A stretch of 45,109 bases of DNA, from the NCBI GenBank assembly GCA_946628065.1, contig CAMOWC010000011.1, positions 1 through 45,109 of the forward strand, read 5' to 3'. Of the stretch, positions 7,797 through 15,866 are shown in pieces. The stretch is from an uncultured Clostridiaceae bacterium. Its GTDB lineage: Bacteria; Bacillota; Clostridia; TANB77; CAG-508. The position numbers and the translations under genes were made by a program. The notes below the pieces were generated by a model. That model made no database searches, had not been told where the DNA came from, and worked only from the letters and a program-made list of their open reading frames with translations. Within the stretch, counting starts at the first letter, position 1, and each line of letters opens with the position of its first letter.

Positions 7797-10240
7797 ATGA
7801 CATATAAGTTTACAAAAAGTGCGGAAAGTGCAATAGAAATAGCAAATGATATTGCAATTGAGCTTGGACACAACTATGTTGGAACAGAGCATTTGCTATA
7901 TGGGCTAGCAAATGAAGGCACCGGAGTTGCAAGCAAAGTACTTGAAAATCAGAATGTAGATTCTGAGAAAATATTAGAAAAAATTGAAGAACTTATTGGA
8001 AGAGGAGAAGAAGAACAAAAAGCGATTGGACTTACTCCAAGAACAAAAAAAGTAATAGAGAATGCATTCCGTGAAGCAAAAAAAACTGGATCTGATTATA
8101 TAGGGACAGAACATTTATTAATAGGAATAATGAGAGAAGGAGACAGTGTTGCAGTAAGAATAATGCTTGATTTAAATGTAAATCCACAAAAGCTATATAA
8201 TGAAATTGTAAAAGTATTAAATGAATACGATGAAAGCGAACAGCGGAGGGAATACGGTGACAAAAGGAAATGGAAGCTACAATTCTACTCCAACATTAAA
8301 CCAATTTGGAAATGATTTAACAAAATCTGCTTTAGAAGGCAAGCTAGATCCTGTTATAGGGAGAAAAGAAGAAACGGAAAGGGTTATACAAATATTGTCA
8401 AGGAGAACAAAAAATAATCCATGCTTAATTGGTGAACCGGGTGTTGGTAAAACAGCAGTTGTAGAAGGATTAGCTGAAAAAATTTCAACAGGTGATGTTC
8501 CTGAAATACTGAAGAATAAAAGGGTTGTAACTATAGATATAACATCAATGGTCGCTGGTGCAAAATATCGTGGAGATTTTGAGGAAAGAATAAAAAAATG
8601 CTTAAATGAGGTAAAAAAAGCTGGAGACGTAATTCTGTTTATTGATGAAATACATGTGATTGTTGGTGCAGGGGCAGCTGAGGGCGCAATTGATGCAGCA
8701 AATATATTAAAGCCACTTCTTGCAAGAGGAGAAATACAAGTTATAGGAGCAACTACTTTAAATGAATATAGAAAATATATAGAAAAAGATAGTGCATTGG
8801 AAAGAAGATTCCAGCCAATTACTGTTAATGAACCAAGTATAGAAGACACTATACAAATCTTAAAAGGACTAAGAGATAAATATGAAGCACACCATAATGT
8901 TAAAATTACTGACGAGGCTATCAAAGCTGCAGCAGAGTTATCTAGTAGATATATAAATGATAGATTCATGCCAGATAAGGCTATAGACTTAATAGATGAA
9001 GCATCATCAAGAGTAAGATTGAAAGCATATACTCAACCGGATTCTATTAGAAAAATAGAAGATGAACTAAAAACAACATCAAAGGAAAAAGAAGATGCAA
9101 TAAAGGTTCAAGACTTTGAAAAGGCAGCTAAGCTTCGTGACATAGAGCATGAACTTAAAGAAAAACTAGAAAAAGAAGAAAAGAAATGGAAAGATAAAAA
9201 TTCAAAAGAAGTGCGTAATATCACAGAGGAAGACATTGCAGAAGTAATATCTAGCTGGACTGGTATACCTGCATATAAAATTAATCAAACAGAAAATGAA
9301 AAATTGAGAAATTTGGAAAAATCATTACATGAAAGAGTAATAGGACAAGATGAAGCTGTAGAAGCTGTCGCTAAGGCAATAAAAAGAGGAAGGGTGGGCC
9401 TTAAAGATCCTAAACGACCAATCGGATCGTTTTTCTTTCTTGGACCTACAGGGGTTGGAAAAACAGAGCTATCAAAAGCGCTTGCAGAGAGTTTATTTGG
9501 AGATGAAAATGCATTAATAAGAGTAGATATGTCAGAATATATGGAACCGCATTCTGTATCAAAACTAATAGGCTCACCTCCTGGATATGTTGGATTTGAT
9601 GAAGGTGGACAACTCACAGAGAAAATACGTAGGAAACCATATTCTGTAATTTTATTTGATGAAGTAGAAAAGGCACATCCAGATGTAATGAATATGTTAC
9701 TTCAAATACTTGAAGATGGCAGACTTACTGACTCACAAGGAAGAACAGTTAATTTCAAAAATACAGTTATTATTATGACATCAAATGTGGGAGCAAGACT
9801 TATTACCGAGAAAAAAACTTTAGGATTTAGTGCAGACAAGAAGCGGAGAAAATGACAAAGAATATGAAGAAACTAAAAAAGAAGTTTTAGCTGAACTTAA
9901 GAAAACATTTAGACCTGAATTTATTAACCGTATTGATGAAATAATAGTATTTCATAAACTTACTTCTGTTGAAATAGAACAAATCATAAATTTAATGCTA
10001 GAAGAGGTTAAAGCAAGATTAAAGTTACAGGGAATTACCTTGGAAGTTGATAACTCAGCAAAGGATTTGATAGCTAAGCAAGGCACAGACACAGCATATG
10101 GAGCAAGACCGCTAAGAAGAGCAATACAAAATATGCTTGAAGATACATTGGCAGAAGCAATACTAGCAGGCGACATTAATAAAGGAAGTAAAGTAATAGC
10201 AATAGCAGACGGAGAAAAAATAAAAATTGAAAATCAATAA
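7797..10240 (+). CDS. clpC: ATP-dependent Clp protease ATP-binding subunit ClpC, two CGGN shift sites
   Basis: AAA+ unfoldase that feeds ClpP, last gene of the CtsR operon. The conceptual frame breaks twice, each time at an in-frame CGG: C8244 (after Gln149) and C9844. Skipping each C gives a continuous 813-residue protein, the usual ClpC length. Domains: N-domain repeats (1-145), linker, AAA1 with Walker A GEPGVGKT at 212-219, a UVR-like coiled middle ([16 protein letters not shown]), AAA2 with Walker A GPTGVGKT at 549-556, then [16 protein letters not shown] and the C-terminal D2 domain. Without shifting, translation stops at 8315 before any ATPase domain. Both sites lie in variable linkers, not catalytic motifs. 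Promoter and operator are intact and upstream genes are normal, so decay is unlikely. Confidence 0.93.
8244..8247 (+). other. CGGN +1 shift site 1 (clpC linker)
   Basis: Codons CAG CGG AGG in the incoming frame; skipping C8244 gives CAG GGA GGG AAT (Gln-Gly-Gly-Asn) and leads to [12 protein letters not shown] and DPVIGR. The incoming frame stops at 8315. Confidence 0.85.
9844..9847 (+). other. CGGN +1 shift site 2 (clpC AAA2)
   Basis: Codons AAG CGG AGA AAA TGA in the incoming frame; skipping C9844 gives AAG GGA GAA AAT (Lys-Gly-Glu-Asn) leading to [12 protein letters not shown]. The incoming frame stops two codons after CGG and AGA-AAA. Confidence 0.88.
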
Positions 10241-10246
10241 GCACAT

Positions 10247-10285
10247 AAAACACAGACTTGAAAATATCAAGCCTGTGTTTTTTTT
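10247..10285 (+). terminator. Terminator of the clpC operon
   Basis: Stem AAACACAG(A)CTTG / CAAG(C)CTGTGTTT around AAAATAT, followed by a run of T. Confidence 0.92.
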
Positions 10286-10318
10286 ATGCAAGCTATAAAA
10301 TAGTTTTAAATTACAGGA

Positions 10319-10347
10319 TTGACTAAAAAAAAAGAAAGCTATATAAT
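10319..10347 (+). promoter_or_regulatory. Promoter of the polysaccharide deacetylase
   Basis: -35 TTGACT (10319-10324), 17-base spacer, -10 TATAAT (10342-10347). Confidence 0.8.
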
Positions 10348-10383
10348 GTCGAAGTAAGTCGAAATTGGAAAAGAGGAATGAAA

Positions 10384-11866
10384 ATGAAATATATTATAAT
10401 ATCTAGTATAATGGCTATTTCAAGCATTATATTATTTTTTGCGCTAAATAAATTCAAAAAAACGCGTATTATTTTAATTTCATTAATTTGGGCTTCAGTT
10501 TGTACATTTACAGTAGCAGATTACTTTTTTGAAAAACCATTAATAATAATTGTAGGTGATGACAAAGAAACTGTTAGAGTACAAACTACATATGTTGAAA
10601 AAGGAGCAAAAGCAGAATATCATTTTCAGGATGTTTCACAAGATATTGTCAAAGAAGGGGAAGTCGATACATCAGTTATAGGAAAATATGAAATAAAATA
10701 TTCAATAACAAAAGACAAAAAAACTGCTGAAAAGACAAGAACAGTTGAAGTAATTGATGATGTAGAACCTGTAATTACATTAAAAGGAGAGGAAAATGTA
10801 ATCGCAAGTAGTTTAGAACTTTATACAGAACCAGGATATGAAGCAATAGATAATTATGATAAAGAATTAACAGACAGAGTTACTACAGAACTAGTACCAG
10901 AAAAAGAAAATATATATAATAAAGTGTATACTGTTACTGACAGTTCTGGAAATAAGGCGAGTGTAATAAGAAAAGTAGAAATAAAAGACATAGTACCTCC
11001 TATAGTTTCACTTAATGGGACTGGAGTTGAAAATGTATATCAAGGAGGAGAATATAACGATTCTTGGGCAACAGCAAGTGATGATTTAGACGGTGATGTA
11101 AGTGAAACTATAACCACTAGCGGAAACGTTGACACAAGCAAAGTGCGGAACATATAAAATTACATACTATGCAAAAGACAAAACCGGCAACACAGGTAGT
11201 GCAGAAAGGACAGTTCAGGTAATAGATAGAGAACAAGCAGGAATAGTATATTTGACTTTTGATGATGGCCCTAGCACAACTATAACGCCACATATTTTAG
11301 ATATATTAAAAGAAGAGAATGTTAAGGCAACTTTCTTCATATTAAATTATAGTGAAAGCACAGAATACCTTGTAAAAAGAATTGTAAATGAAGGACATAC
11401 CATTGCAATACATGGATATTCACATGACTATTACACAATATATAAATCGGAAGATATATATATGAATAATTTAAGCCAATTGCGTGAAAAAATAAAAGCA
11501 AGCACAGGAGTAGACACAACAATTACAAGATTTCCAGGAGGAAGTTCAAATGAAGTAAGTAGCTACAATCCTGGAATAATGACTAGACTAGTAAAGAGAG
11601 TTCTCGATGAAGGATATAGATATTTTGACTGGAATGTAAGCTCTGGAGATGCAGGAGGAACATCGACATCTGAAGGTGTTTATCAAAACGTAACTGGTTC
11701 ATTAAAACATAACCGTAGTAATGTGGTACTAATGCATGATTTTTCAGGGAATACAAAAACTTTGAATGCACTAAAAGACATAATAAATTATTGCAAAAGA
11801 AATGGATTTGTTATTGATAAAATTACAACGAGTACACCTATGATTACTCATAGAGTTGCAAACTAA
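10384..11866 (+). CDS. Membrane-anchored NodB polysaccharide deacetylase with DUF5011-like domains, one CGGN shift site
   Basis: 493 residues if C11146 is skipped. Order: two N-terminal hydrophobic segments (residues ~1-50), three Ig-like DUF5011-type repeats (PVITLKGEENVIA..., YTVTDSSGNKASV, PPIVSLNGTG...), then a carbohydrate-esterase-4 domain with TFDDGPS (Asp293-Asp294), HGYSHDYY (metal His pair), TRFPGGSS and VVLMHDFS. It probably deacetylates peptidoglycan or another wall glycan outside the cell. The shift lies in the third Ig-like repeat, giving DTSKVGTYKITYYAKD, a conserved G-T-Y of the fold; the unshifted product ends at 11157 and lacks the catalytic domain. Start: ATG 10384 is better spaced from AGAGG than ATG 10378. 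Confidence 0.9.
11146..11149 (+). other. CGGN +1 shift site 3 (polysaccharide deacetylase)
   Basis: GTG CGG AAC ATA TAA in the incoming frame; skipping C11146 gives GTG GGA ACA TAT AAA (Val-Gly-Thr-Tyr-Lys), the conserved end of a DUF5011-like repeat. Confidence 0.88.
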
Positions 11867-11884
11867 AAAATAATATGCTATAAT
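11856..11884 (+). promoter_or_regulatory. Promoter of the 110-residue membrane protein
   Basis: -35 TTGCAA (11856-11861), 17-base spacer, -10 TATAAT (11879-11884); the -35 overlaps the end of the deacetylase gene. Confidence 0.65.
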
Positions 11885-11921
11885 TTACAATATATATATA
11901 AAGTACCAAAGAAGGGATATT

Positions 11922-12254
11922 ATGGGAATACTAATCATAATTTATATTTTATTATTTGTAATTTTTTTCTTGATTGCAATTGCAGTTGCACAGATAAAAC
12001 TTGCAGGAATGAATGTTAAAGATTTCTGGAGTTTTGTAGAAGCAAACCAAGTTTTAGATAAATTATACTTATTTGCAAAAAAATATCAAAGCCTTGATGT
12101 AAGAGAACAACTAATTTTCTTAAAAGAAGCTGAACGTGTTTTTGATGCGTTTGATAAAGTGCCAAGTATCCTTTGGGAAGAAGACTACCAAAAATATATG
12201 GAAGTATTAAATACGTATAAAGACATTAAAATGTTAAGATGGGCATCTAATTAA
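11922..12254 (+). CDS. Small membrane-anchored protein of unknown function
   Basis: 110 residues. One strongly hydrophobic N-terminal segment (residues 2-25, ILIIIYILLFVIFFLIAIAV) is followed by a mostly helical cytosolic part with NQVLDKLYLFAKKYQSLD and YQKYMEVLNTYKDIKML. No family recognised. It has its own promoter and terminator. RBS AGAAGGG before ATG 11922. Confidence 0.75.
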   Translation: MGILIIIYILLFVIFFLIAIAVAQIKLAGMNVKDFWSFVEANQVLDKLYLFAKKYQSLDVREQLIFLKEAERVFDAFDKVPSILWEEDYQKYMEVLNTYKDIKMLRWASN

Positions 12255-12260
12255 AATTTA

Positions 12261-12290
12261 AAAGAATGCATATTGGTGCATTCTTTTTTT
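12261..12290 (+). terminator. Terminator
   Basis: Stem AGAATGCA / TGCATTCT, 6-base loop, seven T. Confidence 0.9.
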
Positions 12291-12292
12291 GC

Positions 12293-12321
12293 TTGAAAAT
12301 TATGTAAATCTATGATAAAAT
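12293..12321 (+). promoter_or_regulatory. Promoter of the 199-residue orphan gene
   Basis: -35 TTGAAA (12293-12298), 17-base spacer, -10 TAAAAT (12316-12321). Confidence 0.7.
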
Positions 12322-12371
12322 AAATGCTACAGAGCTAAATGCTCAATAGAATTAACAGGAGGGAAATCAGT

Positions 12372-12971
12372 ATGATTGTAACTTTGCATGGTACTGAAGG
12401 AGAACGGATACTCGATTTAACCCATGAACAGATTGAAGCTATTGCGAACAACTACTTTGCGAAAGTCACACAAAGACCCGAAAGAGGAATGAAATTTAGT
12501 GTCGATGCAAAAAGACTAAACAATGCGCTTTTCGAAATTCCAAGAACAGATGAAGAACAAGAAAACGCAAGACAGATTATAGTAGAAGCACTTAATCAGG
12601 TAAAGAAAAATCCTGAAAAATATGCAAAACCTTTTAAAACGACAACTCCATGTGGTTTCTGGCCATTTATAACAGCAGGAGAGCTTGCTATTCTTGCAAA
12701 AGAATTTGGAGATCACATGGCAGATTGGGTGGAGCAAGCGCTTGAATGGGCACAAAGAATTTCAAATGGAGAATCTTGGCAAGCAGTATGCAATGATGCA
12801 GATTCAAACTATTACTACAGAGCAGTTATGTGGGAAAATGGGTGTGTAAGGATGATAGGTGGTGCGCGTAGAGTGAGAGACGATTCATCTGCAACAAAAA
12901 TGCTGAAGCATGACTTCAAAACTGATGACTACATGGGTTATACAATACCTCTTGTTGTCATGTATGAATAA
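12372..12971 (+). CDS. Orphan protein of unknown function, the only gene with an in-frame CGG that cannot shift
   Basis: 199 residues from ATG 12372, behind ACAGGAGGG. No signal peptide, no membrane segment, no family recognised. Visible: an acidic N-terminus (LDLTHEQIEAIANNYF), a Trp-rich middle (CGFWPFITAGELA, HMADWVEQALEWAQRISNGESWQ) and a C-terminus with MIGGARRVRDDSSATKM. Codon use differs from neighbours: more C-ending codons (AAC, TAC, GTC), CTC, CCC and CGT. It is a single-gene cassette between its own promoter and a strong hairpin, consistent with acquisition from another genome (inference). Codon 12 is CGG (12405-12407) and is needed in the normal frame: skipping the C gives Gly-Tyr-Ser-Ile-stop. 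Confidence 0.75.
   Translation: MIVTLHGTEGERILDLTHEQIEAIANNYFAKVTQRPERGMKFSVDAKRLNNALFEIPRTDEEQENARQIIVEALNQVKKNPEKYAKPFKTTTPCGFWPFITAGELAILAKEFGDHMADWVEQALEWAQRISNGESWQAVCNDADSNYYYRAVMWENGCVRMIGGARRVRDDSSATKMLKHDFKTDDYMGYTIPLVVMYE
12405..12407 (+). other. In-frame CGG without a compensating shift (exception)
   Basis: GAA CGG ATA CTC GAT. Reading CGGA as glycine brings TAA four codons on. No convincing downstream start was seen. Either CGG can sometimes be read as Arg, or this gene is not expressed full length here. Confidence 0.8.
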
Positions 12972-12978
12972 TACGTTG

Positions 12979-13018
12979 ATGCAAAAGAAGGAGCTAACAT
13001 AGGCTCCTTCTTTTGCAT
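12979..13018 (+). terminator. Strong 16-bp hairpin after the orphan gene
   Basis: Perfect arms ATGCAAAAGAAGGAGC / GCTCCTTCTTTTGCAT with an 8-base loop. The T-rich side is inside the stem and no T-run follows, so termination is likely but not certain. Confidence 0.7.
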
Positions 13019-13080
13019 ATTAATTTCTTGAATTATACATTTAAAATTATATGCATATAATATTTATAGAGGCGAAAAAG

Positions 13081-14214
13081 ATGAATAAAACCATATATTT
13101 TGATCATGCTGCTACGACAAGTGTAAAGGAAGAAGTGTTAAAAGCAATGCTACCATATTTTTCACTTAGTTATGGCAATGCATCAACATTATATAAAATT
13201 GGAAGGGAATCTAGAAGAGCTATAGAGCAGTCAAGAGCTCAGATTGCAAGAGTAATTGGTGCAAAACAAAGTGAGATATATTTTACAAGTTGTGGTAGTG
13301 AAAGCGATAACCTTGCTATTAAAGGAATTGCCAAAAGGCATAAAAATAAAGGGAACCATATAATAACTACAAAAATTGAACATCCTGCGGTATTAAATAC
13401 ATGTAAAGCACTTGAGAACGAAGGATTTGAAATAACATATTTAAATGTAGACAAAGATGGAGTTATTTCTTTAGCGGAGTTAAATAATTCAATTAAAGAA
13501 TCAACAATATTAATAAGTATAATGTATGCTAATAACGAGATAGGTACAATAGAACCAATAAAAGAAATAGGAGAAATAGCTAGAAAAAATAATGTTTTTT
13601 TTCATACGGATGCAGTTCAAGCAGTTGGAAATATAAAAATAGATGTAAACAAAATGAAAATTGATATGCTTTCTATGTCTGGCCATAAATTTTATGGCCC
13701 CAAAGGAGTAGGAGCTTTATATGTAAAAGAACGGAATTGATTTTGAGAAAATACAAGACCGGAGGGCACCAAGAAAGAAACAAAAGAGCGGGGACGGAAA
13801 ATGTCGCCGGAATAGTAGGAATAGGAAAAGCTATAGAAATATCAAATAATGATATAGAGAAACATATGAAAAATCTTCTTTTATTAAGAGAATACTGTAT
13901 AGAAAGAATGAAAAAATTATTTCCAGATGTCAAATTAAATGGACATAGAATTATTAGACTGCCACGGCAACTGTAATTTTTCATTTCCTAATATAAGCTC
14001 AGAAGAACTGTTATTTAGACTTGATGAAAAAGGAATATGCGTATCAGCAGGTTCTGCATGTAGCTCTGACAAGCAGGAGCCATCACATGTTCTTAGTGCA
14101 ATAGGGCTTAAATCTGATTTGGCGAACAACTCTTTAAGAATAACTTTAGGAGATGAAAATACAAAAGAAGAAATCGATTATTTAATCAAATGCTTGAGTG
14201 AAATACGTAAATAG
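13081..14214 (+). CDS. nifS: NifS/IscS-type cysteine desulfurase, three CGGN shift sites
   Basis: PLP enzyme that takes sulfur from cysteine for Fe-S clusters and tRNA thiolation. Reading the frame straight fails three times within 240 bases, each at in-frame CGG: C13732, C13760, C13965. Skipping these gives one 376-residue protein of normal length. Seen: YFDHAATT at the N-terminus, TSCGSESDNLAIKG, HTDAVQA, PLP-lysine segment SMSGHKFYGPKGVGALY, then (after two shifts) GGHQERNKRAGTENV, (after the third) LPGNCNFSFPN and the catalytic loop VSAGSACSS. Start: ATG 13081 behind GAGGCG; the ATG at 13051 overlaps the likely -10 TATAAT (13056-13061). Three sites in one gene mean that shifting would have to be very efficient for useful expression. 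Confidence 0.93.
13732..13735 (+). other. CGGN +1 shift site 4 (nifS)
   Basis: GAA CGG AAT TGA in the incoming frame; skipping C13732 gives GAA GGA ATT GAT TTT GAG (Glu-Gly-Ile-Asp-Phe-Glu) after the PLP-lysine motif. Confidence 0.88.
13760..13763 (+). other. CGGN +1 shift site 5 (nifS)
   Basis: GAC CGG AGG GCA; skipping C13760 gives GAC GGA GGG CAC CAA GAA (Asp-Gly-Gly-His-Gln-Glu), the invariant GGHQE motif of this family. Confidence 0.92.
13965..13968 (+). other. CGGN +1 shift site 6 (nifS)
   Basis: CCA CGG CAA CTG TAA in the incoming frame; skipping C13965 gives CCA GGC AAC TGT AAT TTT TCA (Pro-Gly-Asn-Cys-Asn-Phe-Ser), matching the family LPxNxNxSF block. Fourth base is C. Confidence 0.9.
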
Positions 14215-14264
14215 CTCTTATTATTTCAATAGTTAATAAAAGCTAAGATGTATTAAGACAACAT

Positions 14265-14296
14265 AAAAGAGCTTGATGAAAAACTCAAGCTCTTTT
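14265..14296. terminator. Bidirectional terminator between nifS and the SPFH gene
   Basis: Stem AAAAGAGCTTGA / TCAAGCTCTTTT with an 8-base loop, T-run on the plus strand and A-run on the left, so it can serve both convergent genes. Confidence 0.88.
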
Positions 14297-14304
14297 TCAA
14301 ATAA

Positions 14305-15207
14305 CTATTTTTTATCATCTTTTAAAATTTCTTTTACCGCTCCAAGTCCTGCTAATGCTCCAGTTGCTTCAAATGGAATAAATACTTTGTTTGCTTCTCC
14401 GTTAGCAACTGACTCTAAAGCTTCTAGAGATTTTAATTGAACTAATTTATCATCAGGATTTGAGTTCTTGATTGCTTGATAAACCATTTCAATTTCTTTA
14501 GCTTTAGCTTCTGCAACTTCACGAATTGCTGTAGCTTCACCGGCTGCTCTACGAATTTGAGCTTCTTTATCAGCTTCTGCTTCAAGTATTGCAGCTTCTT
14601 TACGACCTTCAGCTATTGTTATAGCAGATTGCCTTTCAGCTTCTGCTTGAAGAATCATAGCTCTTTTATTTCTTTCTGCATTCATTTGCTTTTCCATGGC
14701 ATCACGAATGTCTGATGGAGGATTGATATCTTTTATTTCAACACGGTCAATTTTACATCCCCATTTATCTGTTGCTTCATCAAGTATTACACGAAGCTGA
14801 GTATTAATGTTTTCACGAGAACTAAATGTTGCATCTAAATCCATTTTACCAACAATATCACGAATTGTTGTAATAGCTAAATATTCAATACCTTTCTTTA
14901 AAGATTGAATTTCGTATACTGCTTTAGCTGGGTCTGTGATTTGATAGAATACAACAGTATCAATTGTAATTGTAACATTATCTTTTGTGATAACCCCCTG
15001 TGGAGGGACATCCATTGTTTGTTGTTTTAAGCTTACTACGCTTCTAACATGATCAAAAAATGGAACAATTATTGTAAGACCAGCATCAGCTATTTTATGA
15101 AATTTTCCAAGTCTTTCAATAATGTATACTTCTGCTTGTCTAACAACTTTTATTGATTTGAATGCTATTATTAAAACGATAAGCAATAATACTAATAAAA
15201 ACCACAT
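14305..15207 (-). CDS. SPFH/stomatin-family membrane protein
   Basis: 300 residues. An N-terminal membrane anchor (MWFLLVLLLIVLIIAF) is followed by the SPFH/band-7 domain (QAEVYIIERLGKFHKI, GLTIIVPFFDHVRSV, MDVPPQGVITKDNV), a long Ala/Glu/Arg coiled coil (residues ~175-245) and a C-terminal tail (FIPFEATGALAGLGA). These proteins form oligomeric scaffolds in ordered membrane domains and work with NfeD partners; the NfeD gene is directly upstream in the same operon. RBS GGAGG on the minus strand. Confidence 0.93.
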   Translation of the reverse strand: MWFLLVLLLIVLIIAFKSIKVVRQAEVYIIERLGKFHKIADAGLTIIVPFFDHVRSVVSLKQQTMDVPPQGVITKDNVTITIDTVVFYQITDPAKAVYEIQSLKKGIEYLAITTIRDIVGKMDLDATFSSRENINTQLRVILDEATDKWGCKIDRVEIKDINPPSDIRDAMEKQMNAERNKRAMILQAEAERQSAITIAEGRKEAAILEAEADKEAQIRRAAGEATAIREVAEAKAKEIEMVYQAIKNSNPDDKLVQLKSLEALESVANGEANKVFIPFEATGALAGLGAVKEILKDDKK

Positions 15208-15265
15208 AGTTTTTACCTCCTTATAAAAATAAAATATTAAAAACGTTTTTGGTAAAGATACAGAA

Positions 15266-15685
15266 TTAAGTTGGTTTTACAACTAGTTTTACTCCATCTA
15301 TTTTTAAAATCTCAACTTCTGTCCCTTTACTTATTGGCATATCATTTTCCGAAACTGCTGTCCATATCTCTTCAGAAACCTTAACTTGCCCTAAATCTTC
15401 TCCTATATCTTTAATGACTTTGCCTTTCTTACCAATTAGGCTATATGAATTTGTAGGTATCATATCTTGTTTGTTGATATATTTGTTAACAAGAGGCTTA
15501 GTAAGAAAAATTAACGCTATAGAAGAAAAAACAAATACAGCAAACTGGATTAATATATTATCTGTTATCAAACTTACTAGCATTGCAAGAATTGCTCCAA
15601 TTCCCAACCAAAAGATTAAGAAACCAACAGTAATTATTTCAGCTACAAAGAAAACTCCAGCAGCTATTAACCAAATTAACCACAT
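15266..15685 (-). CDS. NfeD-family membrane protein (short form)
   Basis: 139 residues. Three closely spaced hydrophobic segments (residues ~1-70) precede a C-terminal OB-fold NfeD domain (LIGKKGKVIKDIGEDLGQVKV, GTEVEILKIDGVKLVV). It has no protease domain. It pairs with the downstream SPFH gene (58-base gap). RBS AAAGGAG on the minus strand. Confidence 0.9.
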   Translation of the reverse strand: MWLIWLIAAGVFFVAEIITVGFLIFWLGIGAILAMLVSLITDNILIQFAVFVFSSIALIFLTKPLVNKYINKQDMIPTNSYSLIGKKGKVIKDIGEDLGQVKVSEEIWTAVSENDMPISKGTEVEILKIDGVKLVVKPT

Positions 15686-15715
15686 ATTCTTTTTCTCCTT
15701 TCAAAATACATAACA

Positions 15716-15721
15716 ATTATA
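15716..15721 (-). promoter_or_regulatory. -10 element of the nfeD-SPFH operon
   Basis: TATAAT on the minus strand, about 30 bases before the NfeD start; no clear -35. The rest of 15722-15840 is AT-rich and probably also carries the divergent promoter of the GH18 gene (TATATT near 15826). Confidence 0.55.
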
Positions 15722-15866
15722 CTACAAATAGCCCGAAAATAAAAGACTTTTTAAAAAAATTATTTAAATTACAAAACAAATTATTAAATATTTTGCAAAA
15801 CCGTTCACGAAAATAATATTTTATGATATATTATTTAGGCAAATGTAAAATTAAGTGGAGGAAAAA

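Noticed and set aside
8277-8969. 230-residue minus-strand ORF opposite clpC
   Set aside because: It is a shadow of the AAA1 domain in another frame, with no RBS and no recognisable motif.
13051-13080. Upstream ATG for nifS
   Set aside because: It overlaps a TATAAT box and lacks an RBS; the family N-terminus begins at ATG 13081.
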